DNA of 64,000 bases. Origin: Atrichornis clamosus (Eukaryota; Chordata; Aves; Passeriformes; Menuridae). Below, piece by piece: positions 37,549-50,863 of the stretch. The notes beneath the pieces are model-generated. The model saw only the letters and a list, made by a program, of their open reading frames with translations. It was not told where the DNA came from and made no database searches. A program made the position numbers and the translations under genes. The number at the start of each line of letters is the position of its first letter. The first letter of the stretch is position 1. The stretch spans positions 82,117 through 146,116 of the forward strand of contig WBMZ01003297.1 in NCBI GenBank assembly GCA_013400975.1, in the 5' to 3' direction.

Positions 37549-40163
37549 TGTAAAAGTCTTTGAGAAGGACCAGAGTTTGAAAACAATTTTACCTTAGACA
37601 TGGACCTGGAACACAAATATACACCTAATAAGGAAATAACCAGAGATAAAATCATGACAAATCACCTTTCTGAGAGCTCTCCTGGTTTTTTTGCCTGGTC
37701 TTTTGCTGTGCTGATCTCCCAGCCTTAGTTGGTAATGTAAGGTGGAAAACTTCTCAGCTGGTACATTGCAGTCTACTATTCTGTGGAAAAATAGTCAATG
37801 TAAGTGCCACTTAAATGAAGAGTTTCCAATTAATTTTCCTTCTTTACTCACAGAAATTTTAACAGAGGGATTGCCTTGCTCTAAAATATGGGCCAACGGC
37901 TGCACTGACTGAAAACTTCTTGAACATCTTTAAAAGTTTTGAAGTCAGAAATCTGATCTGTGATTAATGCGCAGTCTTCCAGATGATATCATGGAAATAA
38001 TTTTATTCAAAATAAAAATCTTCATTTTACCTCCACTCTGTGCAGGAATGGAGACAATTAGGAACCCAGAATTGTCAGCTTTGGGCATTTATTTAACTTT
38101 TCCACACCATTCTGAGGCTTCTTTTGCATTTAGTTCTAAGGAATGAGATGCACTTTGGTTTTAAGTGCAACAACTCCTTCAAAGTCAAACTCCTGAAAAA
38201 ACGCATCATCATTTTCCGCATTTTTCATTCCGGAGGGTTCTCAAGATCACGCACAGCACTGAAAAGACTTTGCCTTGAAAGCAGCCATGTGGGTTTCAGA
38301 ATTATCTTCCGCTATTATGTGGTCAACCAAAAAAAGACACAGCAGAGCAGCTGTTCCTCCTCCTGTCATTCCCCTTACTGAAGGATATGGAGAGGGTGGA
38401 GGGGGGAATTTTGGCATTAAGCAATTATTTGTAGAGCAGCAATATTAATGTCTGGGCTTAGGGCTCTGTTTTCACGGTGAATTGCCAGGTTGTTTTTTGC
38501 CCTGAGCACAGCCAAGGTTACACCAACAGCTCTGCAAAGCAGCAACTTTTTAGTGACCTGAGGTCGCTTGGTGCTGGAGTTATTGGTGGAAAATGAATTC
38601 TGTGCAAAGGTGAAACCATGGAACTGGGGAATATTTCAAAGCACAAGCCAGTGGTGGTGGAGGATGAGGCAGGGAACATCTTGCCTGTTGTTGGTCTGTG
38701 GTTTTAGCTTTTAGACTAGATTTTAACTTTCTAAAAACTAAGAGAGACAGGAGACAATCACATCTCAGTGCAAGGACTGCAAAAAATTAATATCTTCCTC
38801 TTGATTTTATATAGCAATATATAGCATATAGTAGAGCAAAGCTGCACAGCAGAACTGCTAATATTTTATGCAACGCTGCACAGCAGAATTGATAAGATTC
38901 TGTGCAGCCTCATAAGGTCTCTGTGTGTGTCTCATTTCAAGAGGCTTTAATGCCTGACTTGGAGATAGGATTCCTTATGCCTGTGCTCTACATAAAATTG
39001 GGAATAGCAGTGAAGATGCAGTGACAGATCACCTTTGGATCGTTAGGATGCTGGGTGAGAAGTTAGAGTGAGCAACAATTTGGGGAAAATAGTTATGATG
39101 AAAGTCATGTTCTAGATAAGTTCTAATGTGCTGCAATAGCTATTCTTGTGTATTTTTTCTCTGCATTTCTCTAAATGTTCAAATGTCATTTGAGTTCATG
39201 GAGAGGAGAGAGTATAGACGTTCAATTTAATTTATCCAGAAAAAAAGCTGGAAGCCTTCCTGAAGCCAGGTCTTTGGCCAAGCTGAGTACAGATTTCTGA
39301 CCTGACTGCACACGCTCATTTATCAGAAAGATTTACAACAGGGTTGGATATCTGCCCGAAAAGCTGCGGAAATTTAGATGGAAGATCAAAACTCTCATTT
39401 TTGCCTTCCAAAGTTGCAAAACATGATGTCAGTTTACCACAGGATGTAACAAAGTCCCTTTTTCTTAAGTTTCTAAATCAAGGCAAGTTAGTTTTCTAGA
39501 ATAACCTGGTGTAGCTCAACCATTTTGTTCTCTTAAAACTCTGTGAAATTCCCCCTCCTGCCTTCATTCTGCAGCAGGTCACTCCAGGTGACTCCCGACC
39601 TTAAACATAAAAATCTTTGAATATGAAGGGATTGAGTGCAAAGGGGACAGAAACATGACATTTAAAGGACACATGTGTATTTGCTGAGAATACGTATTTA
39701 GTAGTCATCCACTTGGATGACTGCTTCCCTGCACATCCCATTCCCAGATGAAGTGATCTTTCTGCCTGGTTTACAGAGAAACGTATTGCATGTAATGGTT
39801 GTTTTCTTTAAAAAAATTCTAGGGAGACATGATCTGTAGGCAGTAATAAAAAACCTTGGCCTTTCCTTCTGAAAGCAATGTCTGAGTTTTTACAGTTCAG
39901 TGTAGCAGTGTTGCCCACAGGGATGATTTTCAATATCACAGTGTCCTCACAGGAAGAGAATGATATTTCTTCTGAAGCATCAAGAGTCTCATTGTCCAGA
40001 TGATTGAAGAACACAAGAACTCAGACAATGAGCCTGATGTCCACATTAACACATCCTTTAGTCTCCATGGTCAACCCTACTAAAAAGTCAAGACTTGCTT
40101 TACCTCAGAGCAGGGACTGATGGGTTGTTTTCCACAGTGACCTGTCCTCTCTGTAGAGATGAG
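37549..40163. other. Unique non-coding sequence with a small duplication
   Basis: No gene recognised. It includes the 34-bp imperfect duplication at 38841-38908. Open frames are at most about 85 codons. Confidence 0.6.
38841..38908. repeat. Imperfect 34-bp tandem duplication
   Basis: Units at 38841-38874 and 38875-38908 both start GCTGCACAGCAGAA and match at 28 of 34 positions. A third TGCAGC lies at the end of unit 2. The age is older than the duplications at 43488 and 49933, judging by divergence. Confidence 0.85.
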
Positions 40164-40410
40164 GTCACAGAATCGTGGGGTGGTTTGGGTTGGAAAGATT
40201 CTTAAAGACCATCTATTTCCAGCCCCCTGCCACGAGCAGGGACACCTTCCACTATCTCAGGTTGCTCAGAGCCCCATCCAAACCTGTCCTTGAACACTTC
40301 CAGGGATGGGGAATCCAAAACTTACCTGGGCAACCTGTGCCAGGGTCTCACTACCCTCACAGTGAAGAGTTTCTTCCTAACATCCAGTCTAATCCTACTC
40401 TCTTTCTGAT
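40164..40410 (-). mobile_element. CR1 3'-end copy, about 250 bp (type A), minus strand
   Basis: The plus strand shows TCACAGAATCGTGGGGTGGT, GGGTTGGAAAGATTCTTAAA, the CCCCCTGCCACGAGCAGGGA block, CTCAGGTTGCTCAGAGCCCC, CACTTCCAGGGATGGGGAAT, GGGCAACCTGTGCCAGGGTC, CTCACAGTGAAGAG and CTAACATCCAGTCTAATCC. All blocks are in the CR1 order read backwards. It is 5' truncated within the 3' untranslated part. Confidence 0.97.
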
Positions 40411-41059
40411 CTGTTCCTCCCAGCTCTTACAGAGATACAAAAACTAAACAGAGTATAATGGCAAGAAAGAGGTAAGATGGAAAGGCAGAGGGGAAAGCAA
40501 AGATGAAAACTCAAGAGAAGACATCCTTCCCCCTGCATCTCTTCTCTCCTGAACCTTCACTTTCCCCCCACCCCTTTCAGCACTTCATTATCCACAAGTC
40601 CTGCTTGCTCCTTTATCCTTGAAGGTGTGAGGAAAATTTATATCTGCAGGTCCACTAATGGCACTTCATTTATGGTCAAAAATGCTTCTGTACAAGGTTT
40701 TATTTGCACATTAATAGATCTGTATGCACACCCCCTTCCTCGCTTAAAATTATCTTGGAGTCTATAATTACACGGTAAGGCTTTCAGACTCCGTTCCTCC
40801 TGCTGTGCTTCGCAGCAAACACTATTTTATTGTTTTTGTTTTAATCTTCTCCGTTTCTTCGGCAGATTGATGACACATTTTTACAGCTCTGGCATTAACA
40901 CAGGAATAATGATGTTCTCAGCCTGTCCATTTCTATAGGTGGTGCTGCATCCTGATGATTTTGCACCACAATGGGTTTTTCACAATCTCCTCAAAACAGT
41001 CATAGTAATGCCAGCCATGCACGTGCAACAGTCCTGGGGCTCTCTTTAAAGCACTTCAC

Positions 41060-41697
41060 ATGGCTGAGCATGAGCCCAGGTGTGCCCAGGTGGGCAAGAG
41101 GGCCAATGGCACCTGGCTTGTGGCAGCACTGGTGTGGCAGCAGGAGCAGGGCAGTGCCTGTGCCCTGTGCTGGGTAGTGCTGGGGCTCCTCCAGCCCTGG
41201 GGGCAGTTCTGGGCCCCTCACAAAAAGACACTGAGGGGCTGGAGAGTGTCCAGAGAAGGGAGCGGAGCTGGGGAAGGGGCTGGAGCACCAGGAGCAGCTG
41301 AGGGAGCTGGGGGGGCTCAGCCTGGAGAAAAGGAGGCTCAGGGGGGACCTTGTGGCTCTGCACAACTCCCTGACAGGAGGGGGCAGCCAGCAGGAAATCA
41401 GGCTCTGCTTCCTCAGAACAGGGACAGGATGAGAGGAAATGGCCTCAAGCTGTGCCAAGGGAGGTTTAGATTGGATATTTAGGACATTTTTTCATAGAAA
41501 GAGTTGTTAAGGATTGGAACAGGCTGCACAAGGAAGTGGTTGAGTCGCCATCCCTGGAAGTGTTTAAAAAACGTGTGGATGGGGCACCTGGGGACATGGT
41601 TTAATGGTCAGCATGGTTTCGTGGTGAACATGGTGCTGGGTTGACAATTGGACTTGATGAACTTAAAGGTCTTCTCCAGTCCTAATTATTCTATGAA
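41060..41697 (+). mobile_element. Longest CR1 copy of the window, with broken ORF2 end (type C)
   Basis: CR1 is a non-LTR retrotransposon whose ORF2 encodes endonuclease and reverse transcriptase. This copy keeps only the last part of ORF2 and the 3' untranslated region. One frame (41080-41301) contains LESVQRR. The next frame, from about 41295 to a stop at 41430-41432, contains LSLEKRRLRGDL. Both are known C-terminal blocks of CR1/L2 ORF2, and the change of frame between them shows a frameshift near 41270-41295. The 3' part has GGGAGGTTTAGATTGGATAT, GGGGCACCTGGGGACATGG and CTAATTATTCTATGA. Catalytic domains are absent, so it is dead. It is GC-rich compared with its surroundings. Confidence 0.96.
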
Positions 41698-44600
41698 CTG
41701 AAGCTCCTGGGTTCAAAAAACTGCTAGTCTTTAGCTGACTTTTCTAACTCAGAAAAGTAATAGTGCTGTGAAACTTGTGAAAATTGAGAGATAATATGGA
41801 GGGTTTGCCTTTTGGTGTTGGTTTGGGTTTTTTGTAGATTTTTTTTTTTCATATACACTAAAGCAATATCAAACTGCAAAAACAATCTGTAGCTGCATTA
41901 GGGAAAACAAGTGTATCACCTGATCCTGCATGTCTCTGGAATTTATGCCTCACAGTTATCAGTTCTTCAAGCCTGGATTAAACACTAGAAAAAGACTTGT
42001 GGAAGTTCAATTGTGGATAAAAGCAACACTGACAGACACCCTCCCCACTCTACAACTCTCAAACCTATAAGCCAGCTTTAATAAGATTTTATGGATGGAG
42101 CGCCATCTCAGATATATGATCACTGCTTATGTTTTATAATTATGTGACTACGTGAGGGAAATTCTCCTTTAAGTCCTCTCTGAAAGAAGAATCCACTCAA
42201 AAGCTCACAAAAAGCCACCCACGTGACCTCTGCATTCCACAGACATGCAGGTCTCCTGGCACTCAGCCATGGCTTGTGCTAGAAGGAGCTCTCTCCGGTC
42301 CTGGAACAGTGTTCTACTTCATACAGACACTCTACTACGTGCTTTTAAATAATTTTCTTCTAAACTTACAACTTCATTAGCAGGCTAGAGGGGAAGATAC
42401 GAGGCTGAGTCTCTCTCAGGAGCAGAGTACTCCGAAACTAAAGTCAAACCCATAAATGATAGAGGTCTGGCATGATGAAGTGATGTTTTTGAATACTCAG
42501 GATTTAGATGAAGCAGCCTTGGAACCAGACCACAGAACTCCTAACGGGTTGTGGCAGGTGTAATGCTAAGAGGTGCCAGGCATGTAATTTTCCCCAATTA
42601 AACTAATTACAAGATGGATGATCAATTACTGCACTTCTGAAAAATAACTGGGAATCCCTCACCCATGGATATTCTGAATGACTGTTTAATACTCTCTGTC
42701 AAAGAGATATGATAATCACTGCTCTGTATGGAGTATCATACCCAGCAGCTCTCTCACACCCAGTTGTCTTTTGGCAGGTTGTTCCCAGCTGTATTAAAGC
42801 GGCCCCACAAAAGTCAACTAAATTCCCTTCTCATGCATTTTTCTGACTACTTCCAGAAAGCTGGTAAGATCATTAGATTTACAAGACATAGGAAAGGTAA
42901 ACTGGGATAAATCCTTCTTTCCCTCTCTGTACATGCCTTCGAATATTTGATCTGCAGCCCTGAGATCAAGCACCAAAAATTGGTGTGAACTTTATTGTAT
43001 GCTAAGCCACCAGTGAACCACTTCTCTGTCACTGTACAGTGACCTGTTGGAAACTTTTCCTGATAGAAGAGGTCAGATAAGGAGTCTCATTCTCCCAGAA
43101 GGGAAGAAAAACACAAGGGCTGAGGAAGGAAAAGCAGATTGCCCCTGCCCCAAGACCCCTCTGATTTGCTCCAAAACTAGTGTCTAGCCAAAGCAAAGCT
43201 GTCTGGATGCAGGAGCATCCTGTGGCAGCACAAAAATGCAGTCACCGCTGTAAAGTGGGAACACCAACTCCTGAGGGAACCATTCAGCATCAAAGGGGCG
43301 GGAGTTCATCAAGAAATGGCCTGGACTGTATCCAGGGCTGCAAATGAGTCATGATCATCCCCAAGAAGATGAACGCAATAATGTTGTGGGGTTGTAAAAA
43401 CGGCTTCTCCAGCAGCACAGCCCTTCTGGACACGAGGATGTGAGACCTGCAGGAAAGGAGAGCCTGGTAGAAGGAGAAGCAGCTCCCAGAGAAGACCCAG
43501 AGGAATTCCATTCATCTCCAAGTCCAGAGAAGACCCAGAGAAAGTCCCTTCATCACAAAGTCCAGTCAGAAACATTGACAGGCAGGGATGGAAGGGTGAG
43601 CAGAAAAACCTCTGGATGTCACAGAAGAGGGAAAAGACCAGTAAAGCCCAGCCAGCCTAGGGAAACAGGAAGGCAGACATAGCACACGGCTTCTACATAA
43701 CACATAAACCACTTCAGGGGTTTGCAGAAACACTGAAGACCTTCAGGACCTTCTGGTGGAAGAAGCATGGTCTGAATTCACTGCAAGGCTCCATCTTCAG
43801 GTGCAGCAAATGAACTGACAACTCCACTCCCAAATCCTCTTCCTCCTGCCCCTCAGCAGCACTGGGGGATGGGGAATGGGGGCTTCAGCCATGAATATCT
43901 CACCACCAGGGCAGCCTTTCTTCAGTGGTTTTTTTTTTTCTTTTAGGAAGATCTCAAGGGTTAAATATTCTATTTATGAATCCTGCCAAGTTTTAGTGGT
44001 GTTTCAAATATACCAGGGTATTTTTAGACAGACTATTCTAAAATTAACCATTCAGCCTAAAACACAACCTGCCACACTTCAATAGTTCCCATTGATGCAA
44101 CATGAATACAAAATACATTTTAATTCTCTACCACCAAACAGAAGGAAAATGTTTCTCCCTCTAAACAGAGGGAGAGGGGTATTTTCTTGAAGTGGCAAAT
44201 CTCACATCTCAATCCTGCCATCCCTAAAAGGCCCTGCTTGGTGAATCATCAAGTTTATGGCAGAAGTAGAAAAGACCCTGAAGACCTCAGCACTTGAGAA
44301 TTCATCTGGAAGGCACAGCTTTTTTGAGTAAAACAATACCTCAAAACCAGACATAAAAAGGGATAGATTTTGTTGATGCTAGAGTTTTTCATGATAAAAT
44401 CAGGATTTTGTCTAGCATATCAGAGGAAAAATCCTGTCTCCACAGCAGCCAGAATTTCTGAAGAATTTCCAAACCTCCAGAATTTCATCCATCATCTTTT
44501 CCTTTCTGCTTCTTCTTCAACCTTTAAATCAATGGCACTGTGCAATAACAACAAAACTTTTAGCTCCCTCAAAAACAGGCACCACCAACAAGAGCTTTAT

Positions 44601-47496
44601 ATTTTGGGGTGCTTGGACGGGTTAAATAAATGTAATTCTTTCAGTGCTGTAGAGTTTTGCTTATCCTTGACTTGACAGAGGCTTTCAGCCTTTTTCTGAT
44701 GTCTTTGGGGCTTGATGTGAACGGCAAACATCTCCAGTGCAGTTGCCATTAGGGTCAAAAATTATGTTTTGGCTTGGGAAGACAGCTGAAATATCTCCAA
44801 TTATCAAGCACTTTGGCCATTCCAGATGACACTGCAAATTTCCATAACTGTTTTGGGAAACAGAGCCTTGCAGGACACAGGTTATCCTCAGCCATTTATT
44901 TCAAACAATTCCCTGCATTAGTTTCAAAATCCCACATCTTTTGCTGTGTGAAATCAATTATAAAACTCTTAACATGTTCCTTGGAGACACTATTCCAGCT
45001 GATTTTTGGAAACTTAAGTGATTTCACTGGTAAGCTGTCATCTTGCTGAACAGAATAATAATCACTGTTGGTTTTGTTCAGGTTCATTCCCATAACTAAG
45101 ATTCCAGAGTATTTTGAAAGCAGGCTTCATTTTTCTTTATGGAAAATTTCTTGTTGAATACCCAGAATCAGCTTGTCCCCCACAATATCCACTTTCTGAT
45201 CTCCTAAAATGTTATGACAATCACATAAATATGTAAACTATTTGCTCTTTTTAAAAAGTAACCATGATTTCAACAGCCAAGTGGAGCAGTGCTGACTGTG
45301 CTGGTGGAGTTTCCACCCCACATCTCCTAATTACTTTATGAGTTCAAAGCAATTTTGCCATCAGGATAAAAACTTTATCAGTAAATCACTTTTAGATGAC
45401 GTAAGTGAGCCCACTTGGGCTTCTGAAAAGCTCCACTGAGACCAGGTACAGGACTATTTTTACAGTCTGAGAATACTTTACATTGAAATAAACTGATTTT
45501 TAAATCTCCATCTCGATGTCTTCTGGGACTATCACTTGTTTGTGCATTCAGGATCCTACGCACTGGCTGATGAGTGAGTCATCCTGCCTGACACCTTATC
45601 TGCACAATACCCTGCAATCTGCACAGTGTGGTCACAGCAGAAAGTGATTTTACTACTCCTGGCTGCCCAGGCTAAAAGCTGAAGTAGAAAAAAGAGAGGG
45701 TTTTTTTTTTTTTCTGTGTATTACTGAAGTCCAATACACTTCTTAAAATTTCTGAATTACAATTCTATAATACGACCCATCTGAAACTCCTCTAATAGAA
45801 TTTCAAATCATGACATTGCCCATCGAGGCAACAGCTTTATGCCACTCCAGGGTTTCTCCACCATATCCCTGTTGTAGATGTTATTGACCCCTTTAGAGCT
45901 GCATTTTAAATTCCTGGAGGAAATTGTTCATTCAAGCAGGCAGACACAGGAAAATGCTGATGTTTATGCCCCTTTTTGATCAAAAAACACTGGTTGCCAC
46001 AGGAGTGGGATAAAGTCACAAGTGCAGGAAGCATCATTTCTCCTTGGGAAAAGGGGGAAAGATAAATTGGAAGAAGGTGCAAGCTTGCTGCTGCTGACTG
46101 AACTCTTGTTATATTTAAGGGTTCAAAGACACCACGTTTGCTGATGTTACTGCACTTGTCTGTCCTTGCCTGATTATGGGAAAGTGCCTGCCCTGGAACA
46201 GCTTGCAAAGGTGATCCAGACTGGACAAAGGAAACCTACCTGTGTTTGAACTCCACTCCCATCAGAGTTGATAGTTCACCTCATACTTCAGCTGCCTAAG
46301 ATCTGAAATTCTGTAATTTAAATCAGCAGAGACATTACAGTGTTATTCTTCACTGTGCTCCTTGTGTTGCAGTTTAAGATGACCTGACAAGGGGATTTGG
46401 GCACAGAACCAGCCACCCAGAGGGCTGTTTACCTTTTCTACTGCACTAGTTTTGTGGTCCCTCTTTATTTTGGGTCTAATCTCCTGGATTGTTTTAATTC
46501 AAGGAACAGAAACCTACGAGATGGATTCACAGTGAACTGTTTCCACTTTCCCTTCTTGATAGGAGTCTGGAAACATCCTTGAACTGGTGGACTAAAATCA
46601 GGAGCCTGGTACAGTTAAACCTTTTATTTCACTTCTCTATTACATTGTCTGTCTAGACAGGATCTATTTATACTTGGCTGTACACCTAATTCAGACAAAT
46701 AAGTTAATTTTGGTAGAAGTCAAGCCATAAATGGCACAGGCGTTGCCATCTCTGATCTTTAAACCTGAGCCATCTCATTGTGTGCCTATCAAGGGTCCTG
46801 CAAATGAGGAATTCCCAAGCAAGGACAGATGGGGCACAGTAGGAGGGGGTTTAAAGTCACACAGCACATCCACTGCATGCAAGATCACAGAGACAATCTG
46901 ATCTGAGTGTAATTAGTCTGTGGAGGCTCTCAGGAACCCCTCTCTTTTCTGCTCTCCAGACTCCCACCACTGCTGTTAGACTTCATTCTCTGATCGGTGC
47001 TATCTCCAAAGGAAGATAAAAACCTCTAATGAGTCACACCTCCTTGCAAAGTCCTGCATCACGGGCTGAAGTTATTTTCACATCCATGTGATGGGTTAGC
47101 AAAAGCCTGGGTTGCATGTGTCTTATTAACCTGTCCTAATGTTCTTTAATAAGGTAAAAGGCCAATGCTTTCTTAGGGGGCAGCTGCTCAAGCTATTTGT
47201 TTTTGTAATATCTTGACCTCTAATCCCTTTGGGCCAGCCCCCCACCACTCCAAAATGCTGATCAGAACTAAAGAGCCTGGGAAGAGCAAATGCTCAACCC
47301 TTTCACTGCGGCACAGGAGGATTTCAGTGAATTTTGTGATAGATCTGTAAACAGAAATTAGGGAAAAGGGTGTGGCAGGACACGTCACTGGCTCTAAGAT
47401 GAGCGTGCTGGTGACATTCACACTGCACAGCTGAATTGATTCAGTCCACTTGGACCAGAGCTATTTCCATTTAAATGCACAGAAAATGTTTGTACA
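41698..47496. other. Unique non-coding sequence, nothing gene-like
   Basis: About 5.8 kb with T runs near 41839, 43927 and 45701 and the duplication at 43488. Open frames are at most about 101 codons. No CR1 tail is visible on either strand. Confidence 0.6.
43488..43563. repeat. 38-bp tandem duplication
   Basis: Two adjacent units, 43488-43525 and 43526-43563, both start AGAGAAGACCCAGAG and end AAGTCC, and agree at 33 of 38 positions. No further units flank them. Confidence 0.92.
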
Positions 47497-47534
47497 GGGT
47501 CTCTTCCCACTCCAAGCATTCTGTGATCCCATGA
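47497..47534 (+). mobile_element. Possible CR1 tail remnant
   Basis: GGGTCTCTTCCCACTCCAAG followed by CATTCTGTGATCCCATGA resembles the last 40 bp of a CR1. The preceding sequence does not match clearly, so this could be chance or a very short old insertion. Confidence 0.55.
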
Positions 47535-49478
47535 ACCGTGGCAGGTGCAATCTGGAGGGGGCTGCAAAACACTTATTTTCCATGTGGCTATAAAACTCTT
47601 CCCAGTAAATGTACACTTGGAGGAGTTTTCCTGGTTAAATCATGCTGAGTTATGGGAGAAAGTTGCTGAGAGCAAGATTGATAAATCACAGGTAGGAACA
47701 GACTGAAAGGAACTCCTGCTCAGCATTCTCTACCCATAAATCTGGACATACCAACAAGTTGCTTTTCGATTTTTTTTAATTTTTTTTTTCTCCTCCTGGC
47801 TGTTTTTCTCCCCCATTCCTCCATGCTCACCAGAACCAGCTGTTCATCAGAGACAATGAGCAGTTGTCAAGGAAGTGATGGAAAAGTACATTGATTTTAT
47901 TTTGTTAACTCTGTCAAAGGTTCTCAGGGCTCACTATAGGGTCCTGGTAAGTCATGAGGAGGTCTTGTTCCTGCAGCTTCTCTTTCTCTCCTTTTCAGTG
48001 TCCCATGGCTGGTGTCCCACTCTAATGGATGGAAAGGATGTCCCAGCCTATTGTTGTTGTCCTGGACACTGTTTTCGGAATTTTAGAGATAGAGATTAGA
48101 AGCTCAAGGTTAAGGAGGACATTACCAGAGAGCTCCGACACTCAAACGACTGCAAAGAGGGGGCTGCTGTCTTTGCTCTTGGGTGTGGCTTGAAGAGAGG
48201 GAGTGTGGCTTCTGCTCTTGGCTCTACTCAGTGCTGTCAGCCTCTGAATGTGACAGGATCACGCCCTTGGGGCAGCATGGGCAGAAAGAGCTACTCCGTG
48301 AATCCCAGGATAATTTAGCCTTGATGTAGTTTAGTGGAGCTCCTCAAACACATCTCCAGCTAGGCTAAGGGGCAGACTCTAACTTGTTGAAGGTTTTCTG
48401 AGGTAAAAAAAGGCCTCTGTGGCCTCTTAATTGTCTAAAAAAGGCAAAAGGCAAAGTTTAGCCAGGTGCCTTTGGGAGCCGGGGGCTTTGTCCTTGATTT
48501 CTATGGTGCTCAATTGTGACACCAGGGACAGCTTTGTTCCAGTCCTTGCTCCTCCTCACAGGACTGGCTAAATGCAAGAATAAATGACGTTTGAGGGCTG
48601 GTTGTGCCCATAATTAAGAGGACCCTGTCAGTGGCAAGGATGGGTGAATGGATTTGAAAGAAGCCCTGGGGACACAAAAGAACAGCTTGCACAGAGCATG
48701 TCTTGTGTCAAGTTTCCCTTCTGACAAACTCTCCATTTTGGGAAGGCATGAGGACACCAATTGAATTTCTTGTGTTAAGAAAAGCCATTAAAACACTTGG
48801 ACACCGAAAGGTTCAAATCCAGCTAGTTTCAGCTCCCAGAGTTCATCTTTCTCATTTTTCTAGGAGGGAAAAAAGAAAAAGTGGCAGACAATACACCAGG
48901 TTCTGAGCCATTGTTTGCAGTACATAATAAAAATGCCTGAAACTGGAGCGGAATAAGAAAAAAAGTCAATTTGCTCATACAGAACTGTCCCATCATAACC
49001 TTGCTTGCCTGCTTCGTCATCACTTTCCCTTCAATGTTACTCCACAAAAAAATGGACATTTCCACCTCTTCAAGTGGAAGCTTCATGATGGGACAGGGCC
49101 AGAAAGACCCACTAAGCGAGCTGAGACTGTCAGGAGAGACATTTTTGCTTGAGATTAGTGTGCGAATTTTTTTTCTTTTTTCTCGATTTTTGACTGTCCT
49201 GTGAGCTCTCAAATATGGTATAGAAATCCTCATTCTGGGGCTGAAAAAAGGCAGCTGATTTTATCACTTCCAGCAACTAGTAGGGAGAATATAGGGGGAG
49301 CAATGAGCTTACAAAAGTGCAAAACTTACTATGTGCAGGATTTCTTTCATTTTTTTAGTGTCTTTTGCTAATAAACCCTTTTTTATTATCTCTGCTCACT
49401 ACCCACACTGCAGCTCCTGATTTAGAGCAGGGGACCTTCTAGCTAGATTTGAGACACTGGAGTTTGGGAATAAAGGTA
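47535..49478. other. Unique non-coding sequence, nothing recognised
   Basis: T-rich runs occur near 47770-47790. The longest frame is 134 codons (48829-49233, minus), without motifs. Confidence 0.6.
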
Positions 49479-49514
49479 TAGAGGGCTTTTCCAACCTAAA
49501 TAATTCTATGAATC
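49479..49514 (+). mobile_element. CR1 tail remnant (type C)
   Basis: AGAGGGCTTTTCCAACCTAA followed by ATAATTCTATGAATCTCTGA matches the final CR1 segment of the type ending TTTTCCAACCTAA. Only about 36 bp is recognisable. Confidence 0.75.
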
Positions 49515-50863
49515 TCTGACTTGCATGTAAGAGGGCATTGCTAAAGAGGTTTCCAGCTGCCCAAGAAGGAGTTCCTTCAGCAAGGCTCTTGCTCCCACTC
49601 TTGTACTTTTCTTTTTTCTTCTTAAATATCTCGCCCAGATCCTAAATGCAACTTGTGTTGGCGAAAAAGGATCACTGCCAGAGGCACTCAGTCATCCCAT
49701 CCTGCAAACCTGGATGCTGCTGGCAGGTTCCCAAGGCTACATCTGAAGGACATTCCATGAACGCCAGGAGCTGGCTCTCCAAACCCCACCAGACCTCTTT
49801 AACCTGCTTTTTTGGGAGGCAGGGATGTGACTGCTGATCTGTTTGGGGTGGATATCCCAGAAGAAGTGGATTCACAAGGATGGTAAAGCATGAGGGAAGG
49901 AGAGTTTTGTCACTGACCCCTGCCCACCCTGGCTATGGCTCTTTGCAGCCCTTGTGTTCATGCAGAAGTTTTCACTGATTATCCATGGCTCTTTCTAGCC
50001 TTTGTGTTCATGCAGAAGTTTTCATTAATTATCTTCACTGCACTGGTTTGTTTACTGCCATCATGAAAACCATCACCAATAACAACATTATCCAAAATGT
50101 GTTCTCATGCAGCTTGTGCACCCCCATGCAATAGTCTGGAGACCCTCCAAGAGGACTTCCTCTGGGAGCTGGCTCTGCAGCCCAGCAGCTTTCACTGCTT
50201 TGAAACATTTCCTGATCCACTGTGTGTTTGTTCCCTTGGGAACACCCTCCCCATTTCCTGTCCCGCTGGTGTCGGCCCCTTCACACGCTTCAGATGGATC
50301 CCTTGGCGTTTGGTGACATGCTTATGCCATGGCACTTGGGGAAGGACGGCTCCCAAATCCACACTTAGGTCAGTCAACAGAAAAGTTTTTCCTTTGTGCT
50401 GGTGTTGTGAGGAAGGTTCCTGTTGACAGATGCCATCACGTGCCCAACCACCCAATTCTGCGTGTTCTGAGCTGTGGATTTGTCTCCTCACAAAAACAGA
50501 GGCCCGTGGCTGTATTTTTCCTTCTGAAGGAACACCATCAGAGGTGGAAAAGGGAGACGGGGAAAGCCTATATGTTATCAAAAACTTTGGGGTCATGAAA
50601 TAAACTTCCTCATACACCCCTCACAGCTCCGTGCAGTCTGCACTGAGGCTCAAGAGCGGGATTTATTTTTAATAATGACATGGGGATGAAGTGTGAAAGG
50701 CTGGGATTGTGGGATATCTTTTAGGGAGAAAGTTTTGCATGGCCAGAATATGAAAAACCAGAGCAGTGATGTCCCTGTCCTGACTGAGTAGCTGAACTCC
50801 AGATTTCTGGTGGAAAAAAGGCGTTTCTTCTGCTTTCCATAAGTGACAGATGAAGAGTAGCAC
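49515..50863. other. Unique non-coding sequence with a tandem duplication
   Basis: Apart from the duplication at 49933-50033, nothing is recognised. A 141-codon frame (50192-50617, minus) has no domain. Confidence 0.6.
49933..50033. repeat. 51-bp tandem duplication
   Basis: Units 49933-49983 and 49984-50033 share ATGGCTCTTT, TTGTGTTCATGCAGAAG and TTTTCA..AATT/GATT ATC. They differ by one single-base gap and about five substitutions. An 18-base piece of unit 1 recurs at 51092-51109. Confidence 0.93.
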
